Source: Erinaceus europaeus (lineage: Eukaryota > Chordata > Mammalia > Eulipotyphla > Erinaceidae). Taken from it: a stretch of 64,000 nt of DNA. The position numbers and the translations under genes were made by a program. A model generated the notes under the pieces. It ran no database searches. It was not told the DNA's origin and saw nothing but the letters and a program-made list of their open reading frames with translations. Shown here in pieces: positions 34,513 to 45,307 of the stretch (positions are counted from its first letter, which is position 1; each line of letters opens with the position of its first letter). The stretch spans positions 73,241,174 through 73,305,173 of the forward strand of contig NC_080179.1 of assembly GCF_950295315.1 (NCBI RefSeq), in the 5' to 3' direction.

Positions 34513-34513
34513 A

Positions 34514-34804
34514 GGCTCTTTTTTTTACAATATTTATTTATTCCCTTTTGTTGCCCTTGTTGTTTTATTGTTGTAGTTATTATTGTTGTTATTGATGTCG
34601 TCATTGTTGTTGGCTAGGACAGAGAGAAATGGAGAGAGGAGGGGAAGACAGGGAGGGGGAGAGAAAGATAGACACCTGCAGACCTGCTTCTTGGAAGCGA
34701 CTCCCCTGCAGGTGGAGAGCCAGGGGCTCAAACCGGGATCCTTATGCCGGTCCTTCTGCTTTGAGTCACGTGCATTTAACCCGCTGCACTACCGCCTGGC
34801 TCCC
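34514..34804 (-). mobile_element. Family A SINE with a small internal deletion
   Basis: Short-form copy. The segment between GACCTGCTTC and GAAGCGACTCC is shortened relative to other copies. It inserted in the tail of the preceding SINE; AATAAATATATTTT-like flanks serve as TSD. Confidence 0.88.
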
Positions 34805-34944
34805 AATAATATATTTTTTAAAAAAGATATGAAAGGTAAAGACATGTTTCTAACACTATGTTATATCAAGATGTTTGTCCCTAGATTTGTTGGAATAATA
34901 TAACAAACACTGAATAAAAGATATCTTTATTCTGTCTGTCTTTC

Positions 34945-35480
34945 TTTCTTTTTTAATGAGGTTACAAGATTGTAGTATTACAGGGTACAGTTCCACACCA
35001 TAACCACCACCAAATTTCTGTGTTACCACCTTCCTACCTCCCACAGGTAGCCACAATAGTTTGCACAAGTCCCATGAACAATTTGCTTGGGATTTTTTGT
35101 TTGTCTGTCTATTTGGTTGGTTGTTTTTGCAAGTGCGTGTGTATCAGTTCTCTAGACTACACGCATGAGTGAAACCATCCATCTGATAGCTGCCCTTCAT
35201 CTCTTTGCTTATTTCACTAAGCATAATCACCTCCAATTCCAACAATTTTGTCCCCAAAAAACACAACAGTATCCTTTCTGACTGCCGAGTAATATTCAGT
35301 GAACGATAAAGTCTCATAGCTTCTTTAAGCGGCCATCTACTGACATAGACTTTGGCTGATCCTATTCTTCGACCACTCTGAATAACGCTGCTATGAACAT
35401 GGGACTATTCTTTAGGATAAGTGTTCTTCTTGGGGTAAATGATTTATAGTGTTATTGCAGAGGAATCCCTTGTTCCCCAC
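34945..35480 (-). mobile_element. L1 3' end, older type
   Basis: Starts at a T-rich tail with GGTTACAAGATTGTAGTATT and GGGTACAGTTCCACACCATA, then runs back through the L1 3'UTR (TCATCTCTTTGCTTATTTCA, GCTGCTATGAACATGGG). It links the terminal GTTCCACACC motif to bona fide L1 3'UTR, the basis for calling the younger 3' ends L1. Confidence 0.78.
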
Positions 35481-35485
35481 AACTG

Positions 35486-35508
35486 ATATATATATATATA
35501 TATATATA
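35486..35508. repeat. (AT)n microsatellite
   Basis: Pure TA/AT run at the boundary of two L1 3' ends. Confidence 0.95.
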
Positions 35509-35640
35509 ATTTTTTTAAATTTGTGATTCATAGTGGTTTATAAGACTGAGATTACAGGGTATCACTCCACACTGCACCCACCACCAAAGTTCTAAACCAT
35601 CATCACAACAATAACCACCACTATTCTCACTGAGCCTTAG
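35509..35640 (-). mobile_element. L1 3' terminus, short
   Basis: GAGATTACAGGGTATCACTC and CACACTGCACCCACCACCAA match the L1 terminal region. Confidence 0.65.
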
Positions 35641-35654
35641 AGACAGCTGCAAAA

Positions 35655-35783
35655 CAGGAAGATAATGTAGTGTTCATACAAAAGACTTTCATATAGGAGG
35701 CTCCTGAGTCCCAGGTTCAATGCCCAAGCACCACCATAAATCAGAGCTGAACAGGGCTCTGATTAAAAAAAAAAAAAAAAAAG
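35655..35783 (+). mobile_element. Family B SINE
   Basis: CCTGAGTCCCAGGTTCAATG, AAATCAGAGCTGAACAGGGC and a run of about 18 A. Confidence 0.72.
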
Positions 35784-35789
35784 ACAGGG

Positions 35790-36431
35790 GTAAATAAATA
35801 AATTCGCAGATCAGTACCAATGAATTGCTTTTCGCTGAACATTTATTTGCAGACATGTGCACTGATATTAACACGAATGGAGATGTGACAAGATTTGACT
35901 GGTCAGTCACGTTGTAAACTTAGCATGCCATTTAGAAATAGATTGCTTCTAATAAATGCCCATCACACTTTAAGTCCTCTAGAGATGTCACTTGAAAACT
36001 GAAAATGAGTCTTCTACTTCCCAGAGGCTGGGTGTATCCTAAGACTCTTTAAAATTGAATGGTGCTATTTCCAGAAGACTGGATATGTTACCAGCTTCAC
36101 CATAACAGTATTTTTAGAATGCTTCAGTATTTTTCAAATTGGTGATTCTTTTTCTATCTAATTTTGAAATCTTGTCATATTTCCCATGTTCCCAACTCAC
36201 ACAGCGTTCGATGACTAAGTGAAGGTCTCCACACTGTCCTCCTTCTCCTCTGTGTAGAGCCCACATAAATGAGCAGCTCCAATTAAGGACTTTTTTCACT
36301 GTCATCTTACTTGTTAGTATGAGTCATCAAGAAAAAAAAAAAAAAAAAAAACACTCGTTCCCCCAAATAGTTCAACTGACAATTCTCGAGAGGTTAGGAA
36401 ACGTAAACTAATATCAATTTTGAAAACAAGA
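35790..36431. other. Single-copy DNA
   Basis: No gene. An A-run at 36331-36351 may be the tail of an unrecognised element. Confidence 0.4.
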
Positions 36432-36441
36432 GTATATCCTT

Positions 36442-36660
36442 CTTGGGGTCAGGTGGTGGTGCCCTTGGTTGAGTGCACACGTTACAAGGCACAAAGACCC
36501 AGGTTCAAGCCCACCTGCAGGAAGACAGCTTCACAAGTGGTGAAAACAGTGCTGCAGGTGTCTCTCTGTCTCCTCTGTCACCTCCAACTCTCTTGATTTC
36601 TGGCTGTCTCTACCCAATAAGTAAATAAAAATAATTTTAAAAAATAATTTTTTTTAAAAA
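36442..36660 (+). mobile_element. Family A-old SINE
   Basis: GGGGTCAGGTGGTGGTGCCC head, ACCCAGGTTCAAGCCC box B, AATAAGTAAATAAAAAT tail. TSD GTATATCCTT (36432-36441) versus GTATATGCTT (36661-36670). Confidence 0.85.
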
Positions 36661-36670
36661 GTATATGCTT

Positions 36671-36785
36671 ACTTCACAAGCCATGAAGCAGTACTGCAGG
36701 GGTCTCTCTCTCTCTCTCTCTCTCTCTTCTTTCTCCCTCATTCTCTCTTACCTTGTCTTCCCCTTTCCACTCAGTTTATCTCTGT
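36671..36785 (+). mobile_element. 5'-truncated SINE with (TC)n
   Basis: CTTCACAAGCCATGAAGCAG starts in the SINE body and is followed by a (TC)n run (36696-36727) and a pyrimidine-rich stretch. Confidence 0.6.
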
Positions 36786-36957
36786 ATTTCCACAGAAAGG
36801 AGTTTATATAGAGCTCTTGTCAAAGCATCTTTACAGGTAAGTCATTTTGCAGGCCCTTCTTTTCCAAGTGAATTATATCTTACACAACCTTTACAAATTT
36901 TGAGTCAAGTATCACAGATAAATAAGACAATTTCTACTCTCATGTGAACTTTTAAAA

Positions 36958-37160
36958 ATAATTCTATTTAGTTTTATTTAGTTTATTAATTTATTTACAG
37001 GATGTAGACAGAGAGAAATCAACTAGGGAAGGGGAATATAGAAAGGAAGAGAGAGACACCTGCAGCACTGCTTCACCACTCATGAAGGAGGGGACCAAGG
37101 AGCTTGAACCTGGGTCCTTGTGCATAGTAGTTCACTCAGGTGAGCCACCACACAACCCCT
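36958..37160 (-). mobile_element. Family A-old SINE
   Basis: Tail side TTTATTTAGTTTATTAATTT, body GAGAGACACCTGCAGCACTG, head GAGCTTGAACCTGGGTCC. Confidence 0.72.
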
Positions 37161-37329
37161 TACATGGACATTTTAATACCTCCATCCCTCATCAAGGAAA
37201 GCTACATAAGCATAAATATCAATTATGCCTTTATTAAGCAACATGATGTTGGAAGGGCAGGGGAGCTGGGAGAATGCAAATAATTCCTTAAAAGGTAGTC
37301 TCATCTGCTATATTCTTACCTTTAAGTTC

Positions 37330-37740
37330 CTGAATATTAAACAATTTATTCTGCTTTATATCTTAATGCTTTTCAGCCACCAAAGTGCAGATGCGACTCT
37401 GATGCCAACCTGATTTTCCTGGGCAGATGACCTCACCAATGAGTCCTGGATTCCTACCTCCCCAGAGCCCTACCCCACTAAGGAAAGAAACAGGCCTAAG
37501 GGTATGGACTGTCATGTCAAATGTCCAGCAGAGAAGCAATTACAGAAGCCAGACATTCCATCTTCTCCACCCCATAAAGATCTTTGGTCCATGCTCCCAG
37601 AGGGAGAAAGAATAGGGAAGTTTCCAATGGAGGGGATGGGATACAGAACTCTGGTGGTGGGAACTGAATGGAATTGTGTCCCTCTTATCCCACAATCCTG
37701 TCAATCATTATTAAATCACTAATAAACAACAACAACAAAA
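37330..37740 (+). mobile_element. Young-type L1 3' end, diverged
   Basis: TTTTCAGCCACCAAAGTGC, AGCAATTACAGAAGCCAGAC and TCCATGCTCCCAGAGGGAG in family order, ending with an ACAACAACAAC tail. Confidence 0.75.
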
Positions 37741-37964
37741 GAAATCTCCAGCAAGAATGGCCTTCAGTCTTATTCTATGAAGTGATGCCTCCTTATAGTT
37801 TGAAACCTACTTTCCGAAAATCAAATGAAATGTTGTTTTTTAAATAAACAGAAAATAAAATTTGATCTAAAACAAAAAAGTAAAATAACAAATTACTTTG
37901 TTGGAATAGAAAATTATTTCATTCTTTTTAAAAAATTTTCCTTTATTTTTTATTTTATTGAATT

Positions 37965-38317
37965 AATTAATTTATTTTTTGTTTTGGTTTGGTTTTTTGC
38001 CTCCAAGGTTATTGCTGGTGCTCTGTGACTGCACTGTGAATTCACTGCTCCTGGAGGCTATTTTTTTTTTTCCTTTTGTTGCTCTTGTTGTTGTTATTAT
38101 TGTTATTGCTGTTGTTGTTGTTGGATAGGACAGAGAGAAATCAAGAGAGGAGGGGAAGACAGAGAGGGGAGAGAAAGACAGACACCTGCAGACCTGCTTC
38201 ACCTTTTGCGAAGTGACTCCCCTGCAGATGGGGAGACAGGCAGGGGCTCGCTAGAGCCCAGATCCTTACATTGGTCCTTGCGCGTCGAGCCATGTGCGCT
38301 TAACCCGCTGTGCTACC
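37965..38317 (-). mobile_element. Family A SINE, long form (left half of a chimera)
   Basis: The long-form segment (GCCTCCAAGGTTATTGCTGG) leads into body and head, ending abruptly at GCTGTGCTACC. It then switches directly to plus-strand SINE body. Confidence 0.85.
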
Positions 38318-38417
38318 TCCTCTCTCCATTTCTCTCTGTCCTATCCAACAACGAGGACATCAACAACAACCATAATAAGAACAACAATAAAACAAGAGCA
38401 ACAAAAGGGAATAAATA
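38318..38417 (+). mobile_element. 5'-truncated SINE fused head-on to the previous copy
   Basis: Begins mid-body at TCCTCTCTCCATTTCTCTCT with no spacer after the minus head and runs to AAAGGGAATAAATAAA. The fused pair makes an imperfect inverted repeat. Confidence 0.85.
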
Positions 38418-38512
38418 AATTTTAAAATAATATTATTTTAAATATTAAATTAAATAATACATAATAATATATAAATAATATAATAAATATTATATTAAAT
38501 ACTATTTTAAAG
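38411..38512. repeat. Almost pure A/T stretch
   Basis: About 100 bp with a single C and otherwise only A and T. It contains AATATTATTTTAAATATTAA-like self-complementary motifs and probably grew from the SINE tail. Confidence 0.85.
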
Positions 38513-38519
38513 CATTGAA

Positions 38520-39070
38520 AAGTGTGCACTCAGTTTTATCAAAACTTGTTATGAAAAATTGATTCCATTTTTACTTTGTATCTACATTGCTCTCAATGAG
38601 CATGTTCCTAATTTAGGAAATTGCTTAGAAAGACCAACACATCACAATTTCTGGGTTCTTAAGTGTCCATAAATATACTTAGAATGCTGAGTCTATTCTT
38701 CCTAGCCATTTTCCAAAAATGTTTCAAGAACATTATTCACTCATTTATTCCACACATGTGTATTGATTTCCAATAGCTCTGTGTTATTTATTGGGAATAT
38801 ATCAGTGAACAAGAAAGACAAAGTCCATCCTGACCTCAAGGAATATAATTATAAGGAGAGAAAGCATAAGAACATACTAATAATTAAAATCATTTTAGAC
38901 AAAAATTTCTAGATAGGATACAGGTCGAGGTGATTGGCTAGGCCAAGTCATACGGGACACCTCTGAGTTGTGTCATGAGTGAGAAAGTAAATCAGTTCTG
39001 CAAACGTCTGATGCAAGAAGATTCCAGGCAAAGGGGTCCAAGCACAAGAGGTTGGAATGAGTGTGGGAGG
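38520..39070. other. Single-copy DNA
   Basis: No repeat or gene recognised. Confidence 0.4.
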
Positions 39071-39084
39071 GACTGAAAAAAAAT

Positions 39085-39357
39085 CTATTTTTTGTTTGTT
39101 TGTTTTTCTCTAGGATTATCACTGGGTCTAGTGCCAGCATTACAAATCCACTGCTCCTGGCAGTAATTTTCTCTTTTTTTTATTGGGTGGGAGAGAGGAG
39201 GAGGGAGAGAGAGAAAGAGAGAGGCCTGAAGACCTGCTTCACCACTTGTAAAGCATCCCTCCTACGGGTAGGGAGCAGGGTCTCGAACCAGATCCTCATG
39301 TGGGTCCTTGCACTTTGGACTATGTGCACTTGACAGAGTACATCACCACCTGGCCTC
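39085..39357 (-). mobile_element. Long-form SINE, diverged
   Basis: CTCTAGGATTATCACTGGGT long-form start, GAGA-rich body, head GTCTCGAACCAGATCC. No clear TSD. Confidence 0.7.
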
Positions 39358-39359
39358 CA

Positions 39360-40560
39360 TAAAATTTTCAAACAGATGATAACTGTCTGAAAAACACGTT
39401 CACCCTCTTTTTTTACCACCATGCAGCAGACCCCAGTGCCCCTCACCGCTCGCTCCCCCTGCCTTTCCCCCACCCCAGTCTGCTTCTTTGCCTCCTTCCC
39501 CAGTGTCTTCTGCTTTGCTGCAATGCACCAAGCCCAGTCCAGATTGTATGTTATGCTTTCCCTTTCTGTCCTTACTTCTGCGTTCTGCCTATAAGTGAAG
39601 TCATGTGGTATTCACCCTGGAAGAGAGCATTTCCGATTTGGAGAAGTCTTGGAAGATACTTTTGAGGAAGATCTAAAGGTTGTTTAAACTGTGGGGCAGA
39701 TAGAAGTTGAGTTTAAAATTATCTCAATTACAGAAACAACATGAAGTAGAGTTATAAGCATTAATACGTGCAGTTTTGAATTAAAATGAAAAAGCCTGTG
39801 ACTTCATCAGAAAGTGTGAGCATTGTTACACAAGTGGTAGAAACTAAGGTGAAACTGTCGATATTATAGAACATAATAAAGAACATTGATTCTGAGACCT
39901 TGAGTGGGAAATTGATGATTAGTTCTTGGGTGTAAGATTGATCATTGCATCCCTGAAGCTCTGAGTTTGAACCCCTCTGTTGTAGTCTTTTTCTGCCCCT
40001 TAGAAATACATACACACACTCATGCATACTTACATATATATCTTGTTTAAAAAATAATTTTAAAAAATAGTGTGGAGATTAGAGGCAAAAGACCACCCCT
40101 ACCCCCACCCCCAGAGGCTTTCTAAATAACATAGGTTGGATATGTTCAGGGCTTGAACTACAGGAAAGAAAACAGTTGTTAGAAACCAGGATAAATTCAG
40201 AGTCATGCTATTACAGAAATCAAAGGGCCAGTCCATTCAAGTTTATCTGTTAGAAGGAGGGCTGAGGAGATTTATAAAACTTCAGACTTAGACGATTTGT
40301 TCTGGTAATTAATTAAGCTAGTACCTGGCCCACTTAATAGACCAGAATGACTCCAGATCACTTTGCAATCAATCTTAGCTTGTCTATTTTTTCTCCCTTG
40401 TTTTTTCCACATCTTTGATAAATGCTAACTCTTTAATCGAGGTTCCGTAAGCTTCTAGCACTGGGTTGGAAATAAATTTTCTGCCTATTAGTTTTGTCAG
40501 AGCATCTAATATGTGTTATAGATGAATTGAATTGAGTCATTTCTCCTAACGGGATGTAGG
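39360..40560. other. Mostly single-copy DNA
   Basis: 39360-39600 is C-rich and moderately G+C. 39925-40045 may be a decayed family B SINE (CTGAAGCTCTGAGTTTGAAC). No gene seen. Confidence 0.4.
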
Positions 40561-40814
40561 TGTACATATTATATTAAGCTCTGCTCCATAAAGGAGCCGT
40601 ATTTTAAATGTACTGCTGATTTGGAGGTCAGCTCAGCAGGGAAAGCGTGTATTTTTGCCATGTGTCGACCATGTTGAAGATCTAATGCCACATGAAAGTG
40701 CCACAACACTGCAGAAAGCTCTGGTACCGCGATGGCTCCTATTAGCTCTGCATCTCTGGATGGATGGAAAATTCATCCTAGGAGTGATGGGATTCTGCAT
40801 GTGCTCTTCAAAAC

Positions 40815-40816
<2 letters not shown>
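40561..40816. other. Repeat-free block, possible conserved element
   Basis: Balanced composition with no repeat similarity. Short open frames run on both strands, but there is no recognisable product. Listed because such islands between repeats are the likeliest sites of constraint; nothing direct proves it. Confidence 0.3.

Positions 40817-40845
<29 letters not shown>
40817..40845. repeat. (CA)n microsatellite
   Basis: About 14 uninterrupted CA units. Confidence 0.97.
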
Positions 40846-41025
40846 CACTGTTGTATATCTTTCCCTCATGAATCTATTTAGCTTCCACACATGTGAATTT
40901 AAGTCAGTCTAAGAAGATAGGAAGTAATTCTGTATTACTGACACAAATTGGCTACTATATAAAGCTAGAATGTGCTCAACTGCAAATAACAACAACAAAA
41001 AACCATTATTTAAAAAACCTAATTT

Positions 41026-41331
41026 CCTGGAGCTCAGCTTCCCCAGGGACACACCCTACTAGGGAAAGAGAGAGGCAGACTGGGGGTATGGACCGACCAG
41101 TCAACGCCCATGTTCAGCGGGGAAGCAATTACAGAAGCCAGACCTTCTACCTTCTGCAACCCTCAACGACTCTGGGTCCATGCTCCCAGAGAGATAGAGA
41201 ATGGGAAAGCTACCATGGGAGGGGGTGGGTTATGGGGATTGGGTGGTGGGAATTGTGTGGAGTTGTACCCCTCCTACCTTATGCTTTTGTTCACTAATCC
41301 TTTCTTAAATAAAAAATCTAAAAATAATTTA
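41026..41331 (+). mobile_element. Young L1 3' end, 5'-truncated, clear TSD
   Basis: Starts CCTGGAGCTCAGCTTCCCC and ends CCTTTCTTAAATAAAAAATC. Perfect 14-bp TSD AAAAAACCTAATTT at 41012-41025 and 41332-41345. Nearly identical to the copy at 60217-60530, which argues for recent activity of the family. Confidence 0.9.
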
Positions 41332-41385
41332 AAAAAACCTAATTTTAAAAAAAATCTCATAACCCCCACCCCCAAATTGATTTTC

Positions 41386-41426
41386 CTCCTCTTCCTTCTT
41401 TTTCTCCTCCTCCTCCTCCTTCTCTT
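41386..41426. repeat. Polypyrimidine (CTT/CTC)n tract
   Basis: Pure pyrimidine run on plus. Confidence 0.9.
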
Positions 41427-41429
41427 GGA

Positions 41430-41625
41430 AAGACTAGAGCCTTGCATATGAGTGATTTTGCCACTCTCAGACTGCTTTTTCCTTTATGTGGAGAAATTGC
41501 AAGAGGGTGGTACGTGACATAGCACTGGGCCTTCCTTTGGTTCCCATATGGGGCTGGGACTTGAAACTAGGCACTCAACTAGACAGCCCACTACCCTACA
41601 GCATAGATAACTCTCAGACCTCAAG
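41430..41625 (-). mobile_element. Possible family C SINE, decayed
   Basis: CATATGGGGCTGGGACTTGA and CTACAGCATAGATAACTCTC sit in the positions of the family C head. Weak. Confidence 0.35.
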
Positions 41626-41692
41626 ACTAACTTCTAATTTGATTATCTGAGAGACCAGTGATCAAAGGCATAGTTGTTTTTAATCTTTAATC

Positions 41693-41795
41693 CCCCTCTG
41701 CAGTTGGGGAGCTGGAGGCTCAAACCAGGATCCTTGCACCAGTCTTTGTGCTGTGCACCCTCTGCGCTTAACGTGCTACACTACCACCCGGTTTA
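41693..41795 (-). mobile_element. SINE head without tail
   Basis: Only the tRNA-like head is present: GAGGCTCAAACCAGGATCC through CTACACTACCACCCGG. T-rich flanks TTTTTAATCTTTAAT and TATTTTTGCTTTAAT could be a degraded TSD. Confidence 0.65.
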
Positions 41796-41869
41796 TTTTT
41801 GCTTTAATTTTCCTTGCAATTTAATTTCCCTCATTAAATATGACTATAAAATTTAAATGGAAAAAAAAT

Positions 41870-43165
41870 GCTGCCAATATGTTCCTCTAAATTTTTGATA
41901 GTTTTTGGTATAACATACAAGCCTTGATCCTTTTGGAATTAACTTTTGTGTCTGGTGAAATGCAGAGTTCAGTTTCATTCTTCTTCACAATTGAACTCAT
42001 TTTTTCTTCTGATTTAGTGTTTGCATAGAGAAATGCCTCTTAGTTTTGTATGTTAATTTTGTAGCCTGACACAAATATTATAATTATATTATAATTTCCA
42101 GAGGCTTACTACTAAATTTTTAAGGTAATATCATACTATCTGCAAATTGTGACATTTTGATTTCTCTTCCAATCTGTCTCTCCCCCCCCTTTTTGCCTCC
42201 AAGGTTATTGCTCCTGGAGGCTACTTCTCCCTTTTGTTGCCCTTGTTGCTTATCATTATCGTTGTTCTTGTTGTTGTCATTGCTGTTGTTGTTGGAGAGG
42301 ACAGAGAGAAATCAAGAGAGGACAGGAACACAGAGAGGGAGAGAAAGATAGACACCTGCAGACCTGCCTCACCGCTTGTGAAGCAATGCCCTCTGCAGTT
42401 GGGGAGACGGGGGCTCGAACCAGGATCAGTGCACCAGTCCTTGTGCTTTGCACCCTGTGTGCTTAACCTGCTGCGCTACCACCCGGCTCTTCTGCATCCC
42501 TTTAATTCCTTTTTCTTGCCTGATTGCTATAGCAAGAACTTCAGACACTATGTTAAATAATAATGGTGACAGTGGACACCTCTGTCTAGTCCCTGTCTTG
42601 AACAAGAATGCTTTCAGTTTCTTACCAAAAAGCATGATGGTGGATACAGGTTTGCTGTCTATGGACTCCACTAAGTTAAGGACTTTTTCATTTAGTCACA
42701 TTTTTACAGTGTTTTGATTATGAAGGGAACTTAGATTTTATGATCATTTTTTTTTCTTTTTATATTATTGATATCATGAATAACATTGACTGATTTACTT
42801 ATACTGAACCAGCCTTACATAAATCCCGTGACGTATAATCCCTTGGCCATGACGTATAATCTTTTTACTACACTGCTGTATCCAATTGGCTAGAATTTTG
42901 TTCAATATTTTAGCATCTATGCTCATCAGATATATTGATCTGTAGTTTTGTTTTTGTTGTATCCCTGTCTGCTTTTGATATCAAGGTGATGTTGGCTTCA
43001 TAGAAGGTGGAAGGGAGTATTCCTGCTTCTTTTGTATTTTGTAAAAGCTTTAAAAGTAGAAGTATTAACTCTTCCTTGAAGATTTATAGAATCAAAATTT
43101 TATAGAATTCACTTATAAAGCCATCTGGTCCGGGACTTTAATTCTACTACTGATAAAATGTTCAG
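41870..43165 (-). mobile_element. L1 ORF2 fragment, split by a SINE
   Basis: Minus-strand reverse-transcriptase sequence. The catalytic F-A-D-D motif position (42135-42146) reads F-A-D-S, so the second aspartate is lost. RT sequence continues from 42489 to about 43165, where the plus strand shows CCATCTGGTCCGGGAC, the reverse of the SPGPDGF region. Stops and frameshifts throughout. Confidence 0.85.
42183..42488 (-). mobile_element. Family A SINE, long form, in L1
   Basis: A shortened long-form segment (GCCTCCAAGGTTATTGCTCC), full body, and a head with GGGGGCTCGAACCAGGATC and CTACCACCCGGCTC. It lies inside the RT domain of the host L1. Confidence 0.88.
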
Positions 43166-43467
43166 CTGTTTCACTCCTGGTTCAGAGACAGCTGTCACCA
43201 AATAAGCCTGCTTGAGCTCAGAGACTCTCTTCCTCACCCCTTTTCACCTGCTGAGCACACGTGTCTGTACTCACTTCTGGCTTAGTGAGTTTATGAAGAA
43301 GTCCTGGTTGTATTTTGTTGAGTTTTCAGGTGATTTTTCACTGTTTCTCCTAGTTTATCAGCCGAGAATTTGAAACAGACTTTACTCCATAGCCATGCCT
43401 CCAGAAGTCTGCTACGTAAATATTTAAAAACGTTCTTTGTCTTTAAAAAAAATAAAACAAAAAAACC
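43166..43467. other. Unclassified segment next to the L1 fragment
   Basis: Joined directly to the L1 ORF2 piece but not continuing it. It has a mixed C/T-rich composition. It could be another part of L1, an LTR piece or host DNA. Confidence 0.3.
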
Positions 43468-43645
43468 TGGGAGTTGGGTGGTGGCAGCGGTGAAGCAGGT
43501 CTGCAGGTGTCTGTCTTTCTCTCCCCCTCTCTGTCTTCCCCTCTTCTCTCCATTTCTCTCTGTCCCATCCAACAATGATGACATCAGTAACAACAACAAC
43601 AATAATATCTAAACAATGATTAAAAAACAAGGGAAATAAATAAAT
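43468..43645 (+). mobile_element. Family A SINE with internal deletion
   Basis: Head GGGAGTTGGGTGGTGGCAGC jumps straight to GGTGAAGCAGGTCTGCAGG, removing about 100 bp including box B. The deletion lies between GCGG-type direct repeats. Confidence 0.88.
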
Positions 43646-43677
43646 ATAAGGAATTTTTAAAGCCTGACTATGTATTT

Positions 43678-43798
43678 CATGGAAGACAGAGAAGTCAGAG
43701 CATCATTTTGATCTATGTGGTACCATGGATCAAACTCAAGACCTGAAACTAGCAAGTTGCAGTGCTGTACCCACTATTCCACCTCCCAGACCACTATT
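43678..43798 (-). mobile_element. Family C SINE
   Basis: ATGGATCAAACTCAAGACC and TATTCCACCTCCCAGACCAC match the family C head. The tail side is short. Confidence 0.7.
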
Positions 43799-44065
43799 CT
43801 GCCTTTTGAGGTTGGCAACGCCTCCGCCACCACTTTTACTATATGCCTGTGTGTCATATCTTTCTGAAGCACATCTACAATGTATTTGTCTTTGCTGTTA
43901 ACTGCCTCACCTGGTCAGTGCATGCTTTTTCACACTCATTTCTAGATTATGAGATGAGTCGCAAAAGGATAAAATGTGTGCTGTGAAAATGTGTGAATCA
44001 CTAGGAGTGATTCACAAATAGCAGATATTTAAGATAGAGATGCCAGTGTTCACTTCTTTCTTTCT
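43799..44065. other. Single-copy DNA
   Basis: Contains a small inverted motif: GTGTGAATCACTAGGAGTGA followed by TTCACA (about 43991-44016). No gene. Confidence 0.35.
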
Positions 44066-44367
44066 CTTTTTAATTTTTTACATTTATTTTTATTTATTTA
44101 TTTTCTCTTTTGTTGCCCTTGTTTTTCATTGTTGTTGTAGTTATTGTTGTTGTTATTGATGTTGTCGTTGGATAGGACAGAGAGAAATGAAGAGAGGAGG
44201 GGAAGACAGAGAGGGGGAGAGAAAGACAGACACCTGAAGACCTGCTGCACCACCTGTGAAGCAACTCCCCTGCAGGTGGGGAGCCGGGGGCTCGAACCAG
44301 GATTCTCCTACCAGTCCTTGTGCTCTGCACCACCTGCACTTAACCCACTGCGCTACTGCCCGACTCC
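44066..44367 (-). mobile_element. Family A SINE, short form
   Basis: T-rich tail, full body, head GGGGGCTCGAACCAGGATTC to GCCCGACTCCC. It abuts an L1 3' end and may have inserted into its tail. Confidence 0.9.
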
Positions 44368-44545
44368 CTTTATTTATTTATTTAATAAAGAGGAAACACT
44401 GACAAAAACCATAAGATGCGAAGCGTACAACTCCACACAGTTCCCACCACCAGAACTCCATATCCCATCCCCTCCCCTGATAGCTTTCCTATTCTTTATC
44501 CCTCTGGGAGGATGGACCCAGGGTCATTGAGGGATGCAGAAAGTG
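44368..44545 (-). mobile_element. Young L1 3' end, short
   Basis: AAAGAGGAAACACTGACAAA, CGTACAACTCCACACAGTTC and CTGATAGCTTTCCTATTC in minus order, lost after GGATGCAGAAAGTGC. Confidence 0.8.
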
Positions 44546-45307
44546 CTAAGCAGACCATGATTGCAACTGTAAGCTTCTTTTCTTGGTGTATAAGCATCTT
44601 TTTGCTATGCCAGCTAAAAAAAAATAAATAAAAATAAAACCTGGTTGCAGAAGATACATCTATGCTAGGGACAAGTCTCACTGGGATTTTTTGTTGTTGT
44701 TGTTATTTCTCAGCTGTGTTGAACCATCGTGTTCCTGAACTCTTTCTCATTATTGTTGCCTTTTCTACTGTACCAGTAATTAAAAGAATGATGAATATTA
44801 CATAAAACAAGGATTTGAAGATACTTTTGACTACATTCTCCACAATTCAGTAGAAGGAGCAGTGTGCCACCCAGAAGCACTTCATACCTAACTATCTGAC
44901 TGTGAGGTGGACAAATAGTTCAGTTTTGACACCAGTTTCTCCTGGCAGAAACAGAATGGAGCCTCAAACACAAAATCTGATTGAAGGAAGAAAAAAAACA
45001 AAAGGAAAGAATAATCATTTGGCAGAATTTGAGAAACAGGGCAATCAGTGCTTAACTGAAATCTTTTTCAAAATCATTTTTTTCTACTAAGACACCATAG
45101 ATTCCTCTAGAAAAGGGAGTGGCAGAAGAAAAAAAAGACACTGCAGGACACTACATCTTGAAAACATTTCCACAATGAATGCTCATAAGCAAGGATTGAA
45201 TGCTAAGAGCATGACACACCTATTAAAACAGGCTTAACTTCATCCTATTTTTATGATACAAATCACGTATCACATTTAACATCTAAATTTCTTGTTTAAA
45301 AATGGGA
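44546..45307. other. Single-copy DNA
   Basis: No repeat or gene recognised. Confidence 0.4.
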
